NCBI GenBank assembly: GCA_003210755.1
Contig: QCUL01000027.1
Location: 1-33,846, forward strand
Reading direction: 5' to 3'
Origin: Synechococcus sp. AG-679-C18
GTDB lineage: Bacteria > Cyanobacteriota > Cyanobacteriia > PCC-6307 > Cyanobiaceae
DNA length: 33,846 nucleotides
The translations under genes were made by a program, and so were the position numbers. Shown here piece after piece: positions 16,725-25,670 of the stretch. Numbering within the stretch: position 1 is the first letter of the stretch; each line of letters opens with the position of its first letter. The notes under the pieces were generated by a model that saw only the letters and a program-made list of their open reading frames with translations, was not told the DNA's origin and did no database searches.

Positions 16725-17189
16725 TCAATCCACCAGAGAGAACATCAGATCACCAGTGCAGACAAGCTGTCCCCCCACTGTGGCTTCCGCCCTTACTTTT
16801 CCAAAACGCTTCCTTTTCAAGCTCAGCAACTCACAACTAATTAGCAATTGATCTCCAGGGACCACAGGCCGACGGAAGCGAACACCATCAATTCCAGCGA
16901 ACACAAACAAACCTTTTGGGAGGTCTGGCATCTGAGTGACGATTAAGCCCCCAACTTGGGCCATCGCCTCAACAATCAAAACACCAGGCATCAGAGGCCG
17001 TCCGGGGAAATGGCCCTGAAATTGAGGCTCATTCAGGGTGACATTTTTAATTGCGACAGCCCGCTGACCTGGAACGTGCTCAATAACCCTGTCCACTAGG
17101 GCAAAGGGGTAACGATGCGGCAGCAACCCCATAATCTGCTCGGCATTGAGAACCGAAGCGGACGTGTCGGCAGAAGCGAGAACGGTCAA
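16725..17189 (-). CDS. fabZ: 3-hydroxyacyl-ACP dehydratase FabZ
   Basis: FabZ dehydrates 3-hydroxyacyl-ACP in fatty-acid elongation and so competes with LpxA and LpxD for hydroxyacyl-ACP. The 154-residue hot-dog protein has [17 protein letters not shown] (catalytic His) and [23 protein letters not shown] (catalytic Glu) in the normal order. No ATG or GTG precedes the conserved part, so the TTG at 17189, 5 bp after the lpxC stop, is the probable start; the first internal ATG would remove conserved residues. Its place between lpxC and lpxA is the common bacterial arrangement. Confidence 0.95.
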   Translation of the reverse strand: MTVLASADTSASVLNAEQIMGLLPHRYPFALVDRVIEHVPGQRAVAIKNVTLNEPQFQGHFPGRPLMPGVLIVEAMAQVGGLIVTQMPDLPKGLFVFAGIDGVRFRRPVVPGDQLLISCELLSLKRKRFGKVRAEATVGGQLVCTGDLMFSLVD

Positions 17190-17194
17190 GTGGC

Positions 17195-18049
17195 TTAGCG
17201 TTGGGAAGTGAGTTGATCGGCAAGTGCCGCGGCCAGATCAGTATGCAGGCCATGGGATCCGCGATAGGCCAGCACTTGGGCTTGCGGAAAACCCACAAGA
17301 GCAAGGTCGCCAATCAGATCCAAGATCTTATGGCGCACAGGCTCATCTGGAAAACGTAGCGGTGGATTCATCCAGGTATCTCCATCGCAAACCAATGCAT
17401 TCTCTAAAGCACCGCCGCGAATCAAACCAGAAGTTCGGAGATATTCAACTTGCTCGCGGAAGCCAAAGGTGCGAGCAGGTGCAATGTCGTTGACGAATCT
17501 CTGCGGATTGAGCTCGATCGCAAGTTGCTGACGGCCAATCGCTTTTTGAGGAAAATCAATCACTCCGACAAGCCTGAATCTTTCGGCAGGCGTTGCAATG
17601 ATCGCACTACCGCCACGATTAAACACCAAGGGTTCAGTGAGCACCAGAGCGGAACTGCGTGGCGTAAGAGCTTTCGACAAACCAGCTTCAGCAATGGCCT
17701 GCACCCAACCAAGCGCTGAACCATCAAGAAGAGGGACCTCTGAACCATTCACCTGCACTTCAACATGAGAGACACCGCATCCGGCAAGTGCTGCCAGCAG
17801 ATGCTCCACGGTCGCAAGCTGCTTATCACCAAAATCCAACGTTGTGCAGAGCTGGCTCTCCCGAACCTGCGAGGGATCTAAACGAACAGGATCTGAATCT
17901 TGATCAAGCCAGCGAACATAAAAGCCTTCCTGTTCTGTTGGAACCAGAGTGACCTGACTTTGAAGCCCGCTGTGCAGCCCAACCCCTGAGCGCGTAACGC
18001 TGGATGCCAAAGTCCATCCCTCGCTGTAGTCCGAAGGCCAGGACATCAT
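17195..18049 (-). CDS. lpxC: UDP-3-O-acyl-N-acetylglucosamine deacetylase LpxC
   Basis: LpxC is the committed zinc-dependent step of lipid A synthesis. From the ATG at 18049 it has 284 residues: [10 protein letters not shown] at the N-terminus, the first zinc ligand in [12 protein letters not shown] (His83), the conserved [12 protein letters not shown], the second site [12 protein letters not shown] with further His and Asp ligands, and the terminal catalytic His in SHGLHTDLA. The start shares one base with the bamA stop (TGATGATG; either of two adjacent Met codons could serve). A further upstream ATG at 18085 inside bamA is unlikely. Confidence 0.96.
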   Translation of the reverse strand: MMSWPSDYSEGWTLASSVTRSGVGLHSGLQSQVTLVPTEQEGFYVRWLDQDSDPVRLDPSQVRESQLCTTLDFGDKQLATVEHLLAALAGCGVSHVEVQVNGSEVPLLDGSALGWVQAIAEAGLSKALTPRSSALVLTEPLVFNRGGSAIIATPAERFRLVGVIDFPQKAIGRQQLAIELNPQRFVNDIAPARTFGFREQVEYLRTSGLIRGGALENALVCDGDTWMNPPLRFPDEPVRHKILDLIGDLALVGFPQAQVLAYRGSHGLHTDLAAALADQLTSQR

Positions 18050-20310
18050 CAGAATTTCCAGCCCACACCAAGGTTGAATCGCCACTCACCAGTGAAGTCT
18101 TGGCTTGCCACCTCGAGACGAAGCGGGCCCACTGGCGTGGTAACAATCACACCTGTACCAATCGAAAAACCTGATCCAGGTTTTTTTAGTAATTTTCCTG
18201 GCTTACCTGGAACGTTGTTCTGAGATCCAAAGTCAGTTCCCGCATCGACGAATAATTCTCCTTGGAAAATACTGATAATCGGGAAGCGATATTCGAGTGT
18301 TGCTTCGCCATAACTTCGTCCAACGGCCAAGTCGCAGTCGAACCAACCTCGCACCGAGTTCGATCCACCTAGGCAGAAAGCTTCATAAGGAGGAAGATCG
18401 CCAACGATGGAGCCAGCTTTCAACTGAATACCAATGGCTTGTGGGCAATTTAATTTTTCGCCTGGCTTTGGCCTACACCCCTTGGAAATCTTTAACCAAT
18501 TCACAGGAAAGAATTGGGTGTAACTTGCTTTTACTCGGTTAAAAGTCGGGGAATTTTCGCCAACAGATACGAATTGTTCAGTACCAAAACTAAAGAAATT
18601 TCCAGAAGTTGGATTACGTGGATCATTCAAAGAATTGTAGGTAGCGGCAAGTCGCAATCCAGCAAGATTATTTTCATTAGCACAATTATAAGAAATACAT
18701 ATAATGTTTTCATTAGGAATGCTATCATCAATTCCTCTACTTGGAGTTCCATAAATACGAGTACTTCCTTCAAAATTAATTGGCCTTACACTCTGAACAT
18801 TCATGCCCACAAGCAATTGCCAAGGGGCATTTTTGTAGGGATCGCCACCATTGAGGGGTCGAGCAAAAATTATATTTCCGCCAACTCTCTGCAAGGCAAC
18901 AGTATCGCCTTGATAATCAAACCAACTTTCCTCTGGGAATAAGTCAGATGCCTCACCCACATCATCAAATTTACGCCCTGCAGGATTGTTATCTCTGCTA
19001 ATCTCATAAGCAACAGAAGATTTATTGTCTTCATAATCTGTGACCGTGACAATGTCTCCATTATCCTGACTTTGAAAAACCTGAGGCACTTCTCGACTCA
19101 GGAAAATAGAAGTACGAAACGAAGTGCGATGTTTATCTCCCTTTATCCATGGATCAGTGAATGTAAAGTTTGCAAGGCCACCGAATTGTCCATAGGTCAG
19201 ATTAAGAGCCAGATTCCATGCCCTACCAAACAAGTTGCTGTCTTGAAGTTGAACTTGTCCAAAAACACCTTGACTTTGGCTATAACCCAATCCACCGGAG
19301 AGAGATCCTGTGGATTGCTCAACAATGCCCAAAACAATATTGACGTTCCCAGGATCTCCTGAAACAGGCTGCAAAGTAACTTTCACATCGCTAAATAATG
19401 ATGTTCCATAAAGGCGCTTAATGTCAGCCTCAAGTTGATTTCTATTGAACGGCTCGCCGGGTTTGATCGATATTTCACGAGACACCACCCACGGCTTGGT
19501 CTTTCCACGAATTGGCTCACCTTTGTCGTTGGTAGTTTCTCCCTCTTTGTTTAGAAACTGCACCTCAACGCCCGCGACAGTTCCAATCACAACTTTGAGT
19601 TCAACGACCCCACTGGGACTTACTCGCGTTGGGCCAGTGACCCTGGCTAAGGCGTAACCCTCAGATGAATACCAAGTTTGCAGTTCCTTCATCCGAAGCT
19701 GAAGTTCGGCAAGATTCAGAGTCCGTCCATAGTCGGAACTGAAGGCATCTTCAATCACCTGCGGAGGGATTTCATTGTCTTCGGGTAGCAACACCACCTC
19801 TGTAAGCACAGGATTTGGAACAACCTGCACTACGAGCTGCACCCCGAGGGGGCCATTGACCGGTTCGATGCGTACATCTGAGAACCAGCCTGTGGCGTAG
19901 ATCGCATCCAAATCAACCTTGAGCTCTTCCCTGGTGACACGACTCCCAGGCCGAACGGTCATGGCGTCGTAAGCGGCCAGTTCCACACGCTCTTGCTCTG
20001 GATGGCCAGCAATCCCCTCGATCACAACCTCCGTAATCAAAACGCGGGGCAGCTCAGACGTTTCGCTATCTGAGGCCGCAGGAATTTCTCTGACCTCCTC
20101 AAATTCCTCGACTTCAACGAATTCAGGGGGGCTGTTCCCCTCAACCAAAACGTCTTCTTCAAGCTGAACCTGTTCATCCGAGCTCTGATCTAAATCAGCC
20201 TCAGCTTGAGCACGAGCAGGAAGATTGGTCAGAAGCGGCAGGGCAAGAGCGAGCCCCAAAGCTCCTCGCCGAACGGCATTCCTTGTTCGGCATGAGAAGG
20301 AATTGACCAT
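18049..20310 (-). CDS. bamA: BamA/Omp85-family outer-membrane protein
   Basis: This protein inserts beta-barrels into the outer membrane. The 753-residue precursor has a signal peptide (GALGLALALPLLTNLPARAQA), an acidic low-complexity linker (to about 85), three POTRA-like domains (about 88-160, 165-235 and 240-335) and a 16-stranded barrel from about 340 to the terminal WRFNLGVGWKF, whose last Phe is the usual outer-membrane signal. The L6-loop motif appears as SNSVRGW. Three POTRAs, rather than five, is the cyanobacterial and plastid arrangement. The barrel part between 18180 and 19080 is more AT-rich and contains Asn/Asp-rich loops with cysteine pairs (CISYNC; GCRPKPGEKLNC). Directly followed by lpxC with a one-base overlap. 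Confidence 0.95.
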   Translation of the reverse strand: MVNSFSCRTRNAVRRGALGLALALPLLTNLPARAQAEADLDQSSDEQVQLEEDVLVEGNSPPEFVEVEEFEEVREIPAASDSETSELPRVLITEVVIEGIAGHPEQERVELAAYDAMTVRPGSRVTREELKVDLDAIYATGWFSDVRIEPVNGPLGVQLVVQVVPNPVLTEVVLLPEDNEIPPQVIEDAFSSDYGRTLNLAELQLRMKELQTWYSSEGYALARVTGPTRVSPSGVVELKVVIGTVAGVEVQFLNKEGETTNDKGEPIRGKTKPWVVSREISIKPGEPFNRNQLEADIKRLYGTSLFSDVKVTLQPVSGDPGNVNIVLGIVEQSTGSLSGGLGYSQSQGVFGQVQLQDSNLFGRAWNLALNLTYGQFGGLANFTFTDPWIKGDKHRTSFRTSIFLSREVPQVFQSQDNGDIVTVTDYEDNKSSVAYEISRDNNPAGRKFDDVGEASDLFPEESWFDYQGDTVALQRVGGNIIFARPLNGGDPYKNAPWQLLVGMNVQSVRPINFEGSTRIYGTPSRGIDDSIPNENIICISYNCANENNLAGLRLAATYNSLNDPRNPTSGNFFSFGTEQFVSVGENSPTFNRVKASYTQFFPVNWLKISKGCRPKPGEKLNCPQAIGIQLKAGSIVGDLPPYEAFCLGGSNSVRGWFDCDLAVGRSYGEATLEYRFPIISIFQGELFVDAGTDFGSQNNVPGKPGKLLKKPGSGFSIGTGVIVTTPVGPLRLEVASQDFTGEWRFNLGVGWKF

Positions 20311-20326
20311 GAGATGGTGCAGATAT

Positions 20327-20359
20327 CGGCCTAAATGGCCGTAAAGGTCCGGTGACCTT
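20327..20359 (-). promoter_or_regulatory. Two small hairpins between purC and bamA
   Basis: CGGCC-taaat-GGCCG (20327-20341) and AAGGTC-cggt-GACCTT (20344-20359) stand next to each other in the 47-bp gap, the second covering the purC stop codon. No uridine tract follows in either direction, so they are not classical terminators. They could stabilise or process the mRNA between the purine gene and the envelope genes; this is inference. Confidence 0.35.
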
Positions 20360-21110
20360 ACCTGTAGTTGCGGGGTTTCGGTATTACCCCTTGGACCCGT
20401 TTGTAGACCTCCCCGTAGGCCTCGATAACGCCTCCTAGATCCTGACGGAATCGATCTTTGTCAAAAATGCGTTGTTTTTCATCTCGAATGTCCATATCCC
20501 AAAGGCGGCAGGTGTCTGGACTTATCTCATCAGCAACAAGTAATTCGCCAGCTGAATTCAATCCAAGCTCGAGTTTGAAATCCACCAACTGGAAATTGAG
20601 ATCAGAGAAAAACGGAGCTAAAACAGCGTTCACTCGTCTTGCCAAAGTCTCGATTTCCTGACGACATTCATGGCTCACTAACCCAAGTAAAGACAAGCGA
20701 GAATCAGTTAAAAGGGGATCGCCAAGATCATCATCTTTGTAGTAAAGATCCATTAATGCAGGCTCTAATGGTGTCCCTTGGGGAATAGGGGTTTCCCTAC
20801 AAAGTGAGCCTGTTGCCACATTGCGCAGCACAACCTCAATTGGAATGACCTTCACCCTCTGAACCACCATCCAATGATCTGACTCCAATCCGCAGTAATG
20901 AGTTGGAATCCCCTCCCGTTCCAACAATTCGAACAAGCACGCAGAAATTTGACAGTTCAGCCGTCCTTTGTCCTCTAGTTGTTCACGCTTTTTGGCGTTG
21001 AATGCGGTGGCATCATTTTTGAATTCAACCAAGACTTCTTCATCTCGGCCTGTCGTGTAAACGCGCTTGGCCTTGCCTTCATAAAGCAGCGGCCCGTGGA
21101 TAGTGGTCAT
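20358..21110 (-). CDS. purC: Phosphoribosylaminoimidazole-succinocarboxamide synthase
   Basis: PurC ligates aspartate to CAIR in de novo purine synthesis. The 250-residue protein begins [15 protein letters not shown] and carries [33 protein letters not shown] and the signature [16 protein letters not shown] (about 200-215). Length is normal. Its ATG overlaps the end of the upstream 330-residue protein gene by four bases, and bamA starts 47 bp downstream. Confidence 0.97.
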   Translation of the reverse strand: MTTIHGPLLYEGKAKRVYTTGRDEEVLVEFKNDATAFNAKKREQLEDKGRLNCQISACLFELLEREGIPTHYCGLESDHWMVVQRVKVIPIEVVLRNVATGSLCRETPIPQGTPLEPALMDLYYKDDDLGDPLLTDSRLSLLGLVSHECRQEIETLARRVNAVLAPFFSDLNFQLVDFKLELGLNSAGELLVADEISPDTCRLWDMDIRDEKQRIFDKDRFRQDLGGVIEAYGEVYKRVQGVIPKPRNYR

Positions 21111-22099
21111 GGTTGGGCCAACTGATTGGCAGCAGGAGCTACGGATGGATTTGATTCTCCCAGGGAGGCATGGCCACCAGTCGCTCTCGGAGAGCGGAGC
21201 TGATCCTCAAGATCCTGCAAACGTTCACGATCCAATTCTGGAGACGACGTTTCAAGCTCTAGGAGGGTTAGTCGATCATCAACCCTGGTAGCCAAACGGC
21301 GAAGTCGTTCCCGAGGGCGATCAACGTCACCACCATTCTCTAGTGCTAAACGCAACTGCAGGCGTAGCAACTCTTCAGCAAGCCCCCAGGCTTGCTCAAC
21401 GGCAGCTTGATCCAGAGCCGATTCCAACAAAAGGGCACTTCGCTGTGAATCAAGAGGGGCTAGGAGCTCAGCAACCAATCCCAACCTGCGTGACGCCACA
21501 ACACCTGGGGTACGGCCAGCCAAGAGGACATTGACCGCTTCCTCCGGACGGCCAGCTGCCAGCTCATGCTTCGCGAGTAAATCAAGCGCCGAGCGTGTAA
21601 GCGACAAACCCTCATCGGATTGGCCAACGACCAACATCTCTCGATCGAGGCGCTTCAGATCTCCATCAGCAAGACGTCTCAGCGCAAGCACAGCGGCCTC
21701 CTGGTTAAAAGCAGCACTCGCTGCTCTCCATGACAGAAGCAACCACGCCCTTCGCTGTGAACCAGGCGCTGGACCAAATCGACTCAACACAATTTGTGTG
21801 CTGTCTGGTGCCTTGCAGACCATTAGTGCCCTTGCATTCGCCATCACCACATCAAAGGGTTGCGGTGTCGGAGCCACCAGCATCAAGCGATCGCGAAGCA
21901 AGCGAAGACGCTCTGGCATCCCAAAGGTATCCGCATCTGCGCAAGCCATTGAAAGCTCTGAAATGCCGCCATTTTCCAAGACCATTTCAAAGGTCTCCGG
22001 CGACATCGACATCGACATCGGTGGAGGTTGCACGGGAGCAGAGTCCAACGGAGGTACCGCCGCCAGCAGAATGAAAAGTGGCAGGGAAGAAAGCCCCAT
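21107..22099 (-). CDS. Secreted helical-repeat protein, unknown function
   Basis: This 330-residue protein has a signal peptide ([19 protein letters not shown]), then a Pro/Met-rich joint ([13 protein letters not shown]) and a mostly helical, Leu/Ala/Arg-rich body with repeated helix pairs (for example [57 protein letters not shown]) that resembles degenerate TPR/Sel1-like solenoids. One cysteine pair (SMACADAD and MVCKAP) could form a disulfide. The low-complexity joint is encoded by a gacatcGACATCGACATCG-type 6-bp repeat (about 22003-22022). No named family recognised. It heads the minus-strand purC-bamA-lpx series, overlapping purC by four bases. Confidence 0.7.
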   Translation of the reverse strand: MGLSSLPLFILLAAVPPLDSAPVQPPPMSMSMSPETFEMVLENGGISELSMACADADTFGMPERLRLLRDRLMLVAPTPQPFDVVMANARALMVCKAPDSTQIVLSRFGPAPGSQRRAWLLLSWRAASAAFNQEAAVLALRRLADGDLKRLDREMLVVGQSDEGLSLTRSALDLLAKHELAAGRPEEAVNVLLAGRTPGVVASRRLGLVAELLAPLDSQRSALLLESALDQAAVEQAWGLAEELLRLQLRLALENGGDVDRPRERLRRLATRVDDRLTLLELETSSPELDRERLQDLEDQLRSPRATGGHASLGESNPSVAPAANQLAQP

Positions 22100-22201
22100 G
22101 GACTGACAGCCGCAAACAAAGATGTATGAGTCAGGACAATGCGTCGTGCATTATTCCTGGCCCTCCAAACCTAAGGGTCATACCCCGTTCCGCACCCTCC
22201 C

Positions 22202-23539
22202 ATGTCCATTTCCAGCACCCGTCCCCTCTCACTACCGCCTTTGCGAAATTTGCTCGTGGTTGGAGGCGGCGGGCGAGAGCAGGCGTTGGCCTGGGCGCTC
22301 AGACGCTGCCCGGAAGTGGGAAAAATCTGGATCAGTCCTGGCAATGCCGGCACTGTGAATCTGCAAGGCTGCGATTCGCTTGAAGTCGCCGAGGGTGATC
22401 ACGGGGGACTGATCAGGGAATGCAGAACTCACAACATCGATCTTGTTGTGATTGGACCAGAAGCTCCCTTGGCTGCTGGGCTCGCTGACAAGCTTCGTAG
22501 AGAAGGTACCGCAGTATTTGGCCCAGGCGCAGAAGGCGCACAACTGGAAGCGAGCAAAGCCTGGGCAAAACAATTAATGAAAGAAGCTGGAGTCCCCACA
22601 GCAGATCACTGGACGGTGACCAGCGAAGAGGAGGGTCTTGCCGTGGTCCAACAATTGAGGCGTCCATTGGTCGTGAAGGCGGATGGCCTCGCGGCTGGGA
22701 AAGGTGTGACCGTGGCAGACACGGTGGACGAGACGACAGCAGCAATCCACGACGCATTTGAGGGTCGCTTCGGATCCGCAGGCGAGCAGCTCGTGCTGGA
22801 AGAACGACTATGTGGTCCAGAAGTATCAGTTTTTGCCCTTTGTGATGGTGAGCAGATGGTTCTGCTTCCTCCTGCACAGGATCACAAGCGACTCAATGAT
22901 GGCGATCACGGACCCAACACCGGCGGAATGGGGGCTTATGCACCGGCCCCACTTCTCGATCAAGAAGGCCTAGAGCAAGTGCGCAAGCTGGTGATGGAAC
23001 CAACCCTTGAAGCGCTGCGCAATCGAGGGATCCAATATCGCGGTGTGATTTACGCGGGGCTCATGTTGACCAAAGAGGGTCCACGGGTGATCGAATTCAA
23101 TTGCCGCTTTGGAGATCCTGAATGCCAAACCCTCATGCCTCTCATGGGACCTGAACTTGCTCGGATACTGCAAGCCTGTGCCCTGGGACGTCTGGCTGAA
23201 GCTCCGCCCCTTACTTCGATAGAGCTCTGCAGTGCCTGCGTGGTCTCAGCAGCAGACGGTTATCCCGACGCTCCTCGAAAAGGCGACCCGATTGAAATTT
23301 CGCTGAATGTTGATCAAAGCGAATATCAACAACTTCAGTTGTTTCATGCCGGGACGCGCCACACCTTTGATGGCGTTCTGGAGACCGCAGGCGGCCGCGT
23401 TCTTGCGATGGTGGCTCAAGCAACTGATTTCGATCAGGCCTTTACGAAGGCCTACGAAGGACTGATGCAAGTCCGTTACGAAGGCATGCAGTTCAGAAAA
23501 GATATCGGCCACCAAGTACGCGGACCTAAACTTTCATAA
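22202..23539 (+). CDS. purD: Phosphoribosylamine-glycine ligase
   Basis: PurD makes glycinamide ribonucleotide with ATP, step two of purine synthesis. The 445-residue ATP-grasp protein starts with [16 protein letters not shown], contains [13 protein letters not shown] (ATP lid), [26 protein letters not shown] (signature, about 222-247), and [13 protein letters not shown] (metal site). The C-terminal 100 residues are the standard B/C domain. It is divergent from the secreted-protein/purC series across 102 bp, which probably holds two promoters; purC and purD thus flank this region. nblS follows without a terminator. Confidence 0.97.
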   Translation: MSISSTRPLSLPPLRNLLVVGGGGREQALAWALRRCPEVGKIWISPGNAGTVNLQGCDSLEVAEGDHGGLIRECRTHNIDLVVIGPEAPLAAGLADKLRREGTAVFGPGAEGAQLEASKAWAKQLMKEAGVPTADHWTVTSEEEGLAVVQQLRRPLVVKADGLAAGKGVTVADTVDETTAAIHDAFEGRFGSAGEQLVLEERLCGPEVSVFALCDGEQMVLLPPAQDHKRLNDGDHGPNTGGMGAYAPAPLLDQEGLEQVRKLVMEPTLEALRNRGIQYRGVIYAGLMLTKEGPRVIEFNCRFGDPECQTLMPLMGPELARILQACALGRLAEAPPLTSIELCSACVVSAADGYPDAPRKGDPIEISLNVDQSEYQQLQLFHAGTRHTFDGVLETAGGRVLAMVAQATDFDQAFTKAYEGLMQVRYEGMQFRKDIGHQVRGPKLS

Positions 23540-23633
23540 TCAATCTCTTGCCATGAGTAGCGGTTCGGCGCCAGCTTCTGCGAACTCAACTCCGTCCTCA
23601 TGGACCGGATCAGTTTCCTCGGATACATCCCAC

Positions 23634-23640
23634 GGGGAGG
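23634..23640 (+). promoter_or_regulatory. nblS: Strong Shine-Dalgarno inside the nblS frame
   Basis: GGGGAGG lies 5 nt before the in-frame ATG at 23646. The upstream ATG at 23553 has no such sequence (only tctcttgcc). This argues that 23646 is a real start, perhaps the only one. Confidence 0.6.
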
Positions 23641-23645
23641 AAGGA

Positions 23646-25643
23646 ATGTGGCGAGGTATCCGACTCTGGTGGGCTGAGTTCAGCCTTCAGACCAAGCTTC
23701 TGGCCATCGCCACTCTTGTGGTGAGCCTAATGATGACCAGCATCACTTTTTTCGCACTCAATGGCATCCAACGTGATGCTGTGATGAATGACACCCGCTA
23801 CGCCCGCGATCTGGGACTGCTCCTAGCCGGCAATGTCACTGAACTGGTCGCAGAAGGACATGACCGTGAGCTGGCCAATGTGGCTGAACAGTTTTGGCGC
23901 TCGAGCCGAAGCCTTCGCTACATCTTTTTTGCAGATCCCGAAGGCGTGGTCTATCTCGGCATTCCCATCAGTGGAAACGACGCTGACACCAGAGGTGATC
24001 TACGTCTCAACAGACGACTTGAATTCCCTAGCGAACTGAGATCTAGGCCAAAAAATCCACTGGTCAGGCAGCATCTCACCCCTGACGGCCAAGTCACCGA
24101 TGTGTTCGTGCCCCTCATTCATGAGGGTCGTTATCTCGGCGTTCTCGCCCTTGGGGTCAATCCCAATGATTCAGCACTTGCAAGTGCCTCCCTCACCAGA
24201 GAAGTCACGGTGGCTGTTTTCATCTCGATTTGGGTGCTTGTGATCCTTGGTGCTGTCTTCAACGCACTCACGATCACGAGGCCGGTGAAGGAACTTCTTC
24301 GCGGTGTTCGTTCGATTGCTGATGGAGATTTCCAAGCTCGCATCGGGCTCCCCGTTGGTGGTGAACTTGGAGAGTTGCTGGATGGATTTAATGCCATGGC
24401 ATCTCAGCTGCAGGACTACGACGCCGCGAATATCGAAGAATTACAAGCCGCTCAAGTTAAACAAGCATCCTTAATCGCAACGATGGCAGATGGAGCCGTC
24501 TTGCTCGATGAGAAAGGTCAGATTGTTTTGGCCAATCCAACCTCTCGACGATTGTTTCGCTGGGAAGGACGCAATCTCGAAGGTCAGGATTTTCTGAATG
24601 CACTTCCTGATCTTTTGGCAGTCGAGCTCCATGACCCACTGGATGGTGTTCTCAATCAAGGTCGTGACAGCAATGAATTGCGCAGCAGCATCGGCGAACC
24701 CCCCCGCACGTTGCGTTTCGTGCTTCAAGCAGTACGCGAACCCACTGGGGAGAATTTGAAAGGAATCGCAGTGACTATGCAGGACCTCACCCGTGAAGTG
24801 GAGCTCAATGCTGCCCAGAGTCGATTCATCAGTAACGTTTCCCATGAACTGCGCACGCCGCTATTCAACATCAAGAGCTACGTAGAAACCCTTTATGAAA
24901 TGGGGGATCAACTCAGCGATAAGGACAAACAAGAGTTTCTTGGAGTTGCCAATTCTGAAACAGACAGACTCACCCGACTGGTCAACGATGTACTCGACCT
25001 TTCAAGGCTGGAATCTCATCCCAGCGTTCAGTTTTCGGAGCTCGATCTAAGGCCTGGTCTGGAACAAACTCTACGCAGCTATCAATTAAATGCATCTGAC
25101 AAAAAAGTTCAATTAGACCTTGAGGCTTCCATTGATCTGCCAGACATTCTTGGCAATTGGGATCTTCTTCTCCAGGTCTTCGATAATCTCGTGGGTAATG
25201 CCCTTAAGTTCAGTCGAAGCGGTAGTCGAATTGTATTACGAGCCTACGCATGGCCTGACAGTTGTTTTATGGGACCATTACCTGAAGACTCATTACAAGC
25301 TCCTCAATGCGAACTTGTTTCACCTCTTCCTAAACTGCGAGTTGAAATTAGTGACACAGGTTACGGAATCAGCGAGGACAAACAACAAAGAATTTTCGAA
25401 CGCTTTTACCGCGTTGAGAATGCTGTCCATACTGAGGTTGGTACTGGCCTTGGACTGTCGATCGTGCGAGGCATTTTGGAAAAACATAGCAGTGTAATCA
25501 GGATGGCAAGCGAACCTGATGTTGGAACAACATTCTGGTTCGATCTTCCACTAGCGCAGTCTGATCAAGATGAAATAAGGTTGCAAGCTGAACGACAAAG
25601 TCGCTTTGACCAAGAAGATTTAGAGCAAACTCAAAGCATTTAA
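23646..25643 (+). CDS. nblS: NblS/Hik33/DspA-type sensor histidine kinase
   Basis: NblS-type kinases set cyanobacterial responses to high light and nutrient stress through RpaB. Domain order fits: membrane segment 1 (KLLAIATLVVSLMMTSITFFAL), an extracytoplasmic sensor part of about 140 residues, membrane segment 2 (VAVFISIWVLVILGAVFNAL), HAMP (TRPVKELLRGVRSIADGDFQ), PAS (VKQASLIATMADGAVLLDEK), HisKA with the phosphorylated His in SHELRTPLFNIKSYVETL (His codon 24843-24845), and an HATPase with DNLVGNALKF, ISDTGYGIS and GTGLGLSIVRG. From 23646 it has 665 residues, close to the usual family size; from 23553 it would gain 31 Ser/Gly-rich residues. It lies 13-106 bp behind purD and converges on kaiC with 27 bp between stops. 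Confidence 0.92.
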   Translation: MWRGIRLWWAEFSLQTKLLAIATLVVSLMMTSITFFALNGIQRDAVMNDTRYARDLGLLLAGNVTELVAEGHDRELANVAEQFWRSSRSLRYIFFADPEGVVYLGIPISGNDADTRGDLRLNRRLEFPSELRSRPKNPLVRQHLTPDGQVTDVFVPLIHEGRYLGVLALGVNPNDSALASASLTREVTVAVFISIWVLVILGAVFNALTITRPVKELLRGVRSIADGDFQARIGLPVGGELGELLDGFNAMASQLQDYDAANIEELQAAQVKQASLIATMADGAVLLDEKGQIVLANPTSRRLFRWEGRNLEGQDFLNALPDLLAVELHDPLDGVLNQGRDSNELRSSIGEPPRTLRFVLQAVREPTGENLKGIAVTMQDLTREVELNAAQSRFISNVSHELRTPLFNIKSYVETLYEMGDQLSDKDKQEFLGVANSETDRLTRLVNDVLDLSRLESHPSVQFSELDLRPGLEQTLRSYQLNASDKKVQLDLEASIDLPDILGNWDLLLQVFDNLVGNALKFSRSGSRIVLRAYAWPDSCFMGPLPEDSLQAPQCELVSPLPKLRVEISDTGYGISEDKQQRIFERFYRVENAVHTEVGTGLGLSIVRGILEKHSSVIRMASEPDVGTTFWFDLPLAQSDQDEIRLQAERQSRFDQEDLEQTQSI

Positions 25644-25670
25644 TTTACATTTAATCTTACTTACTTTTAC

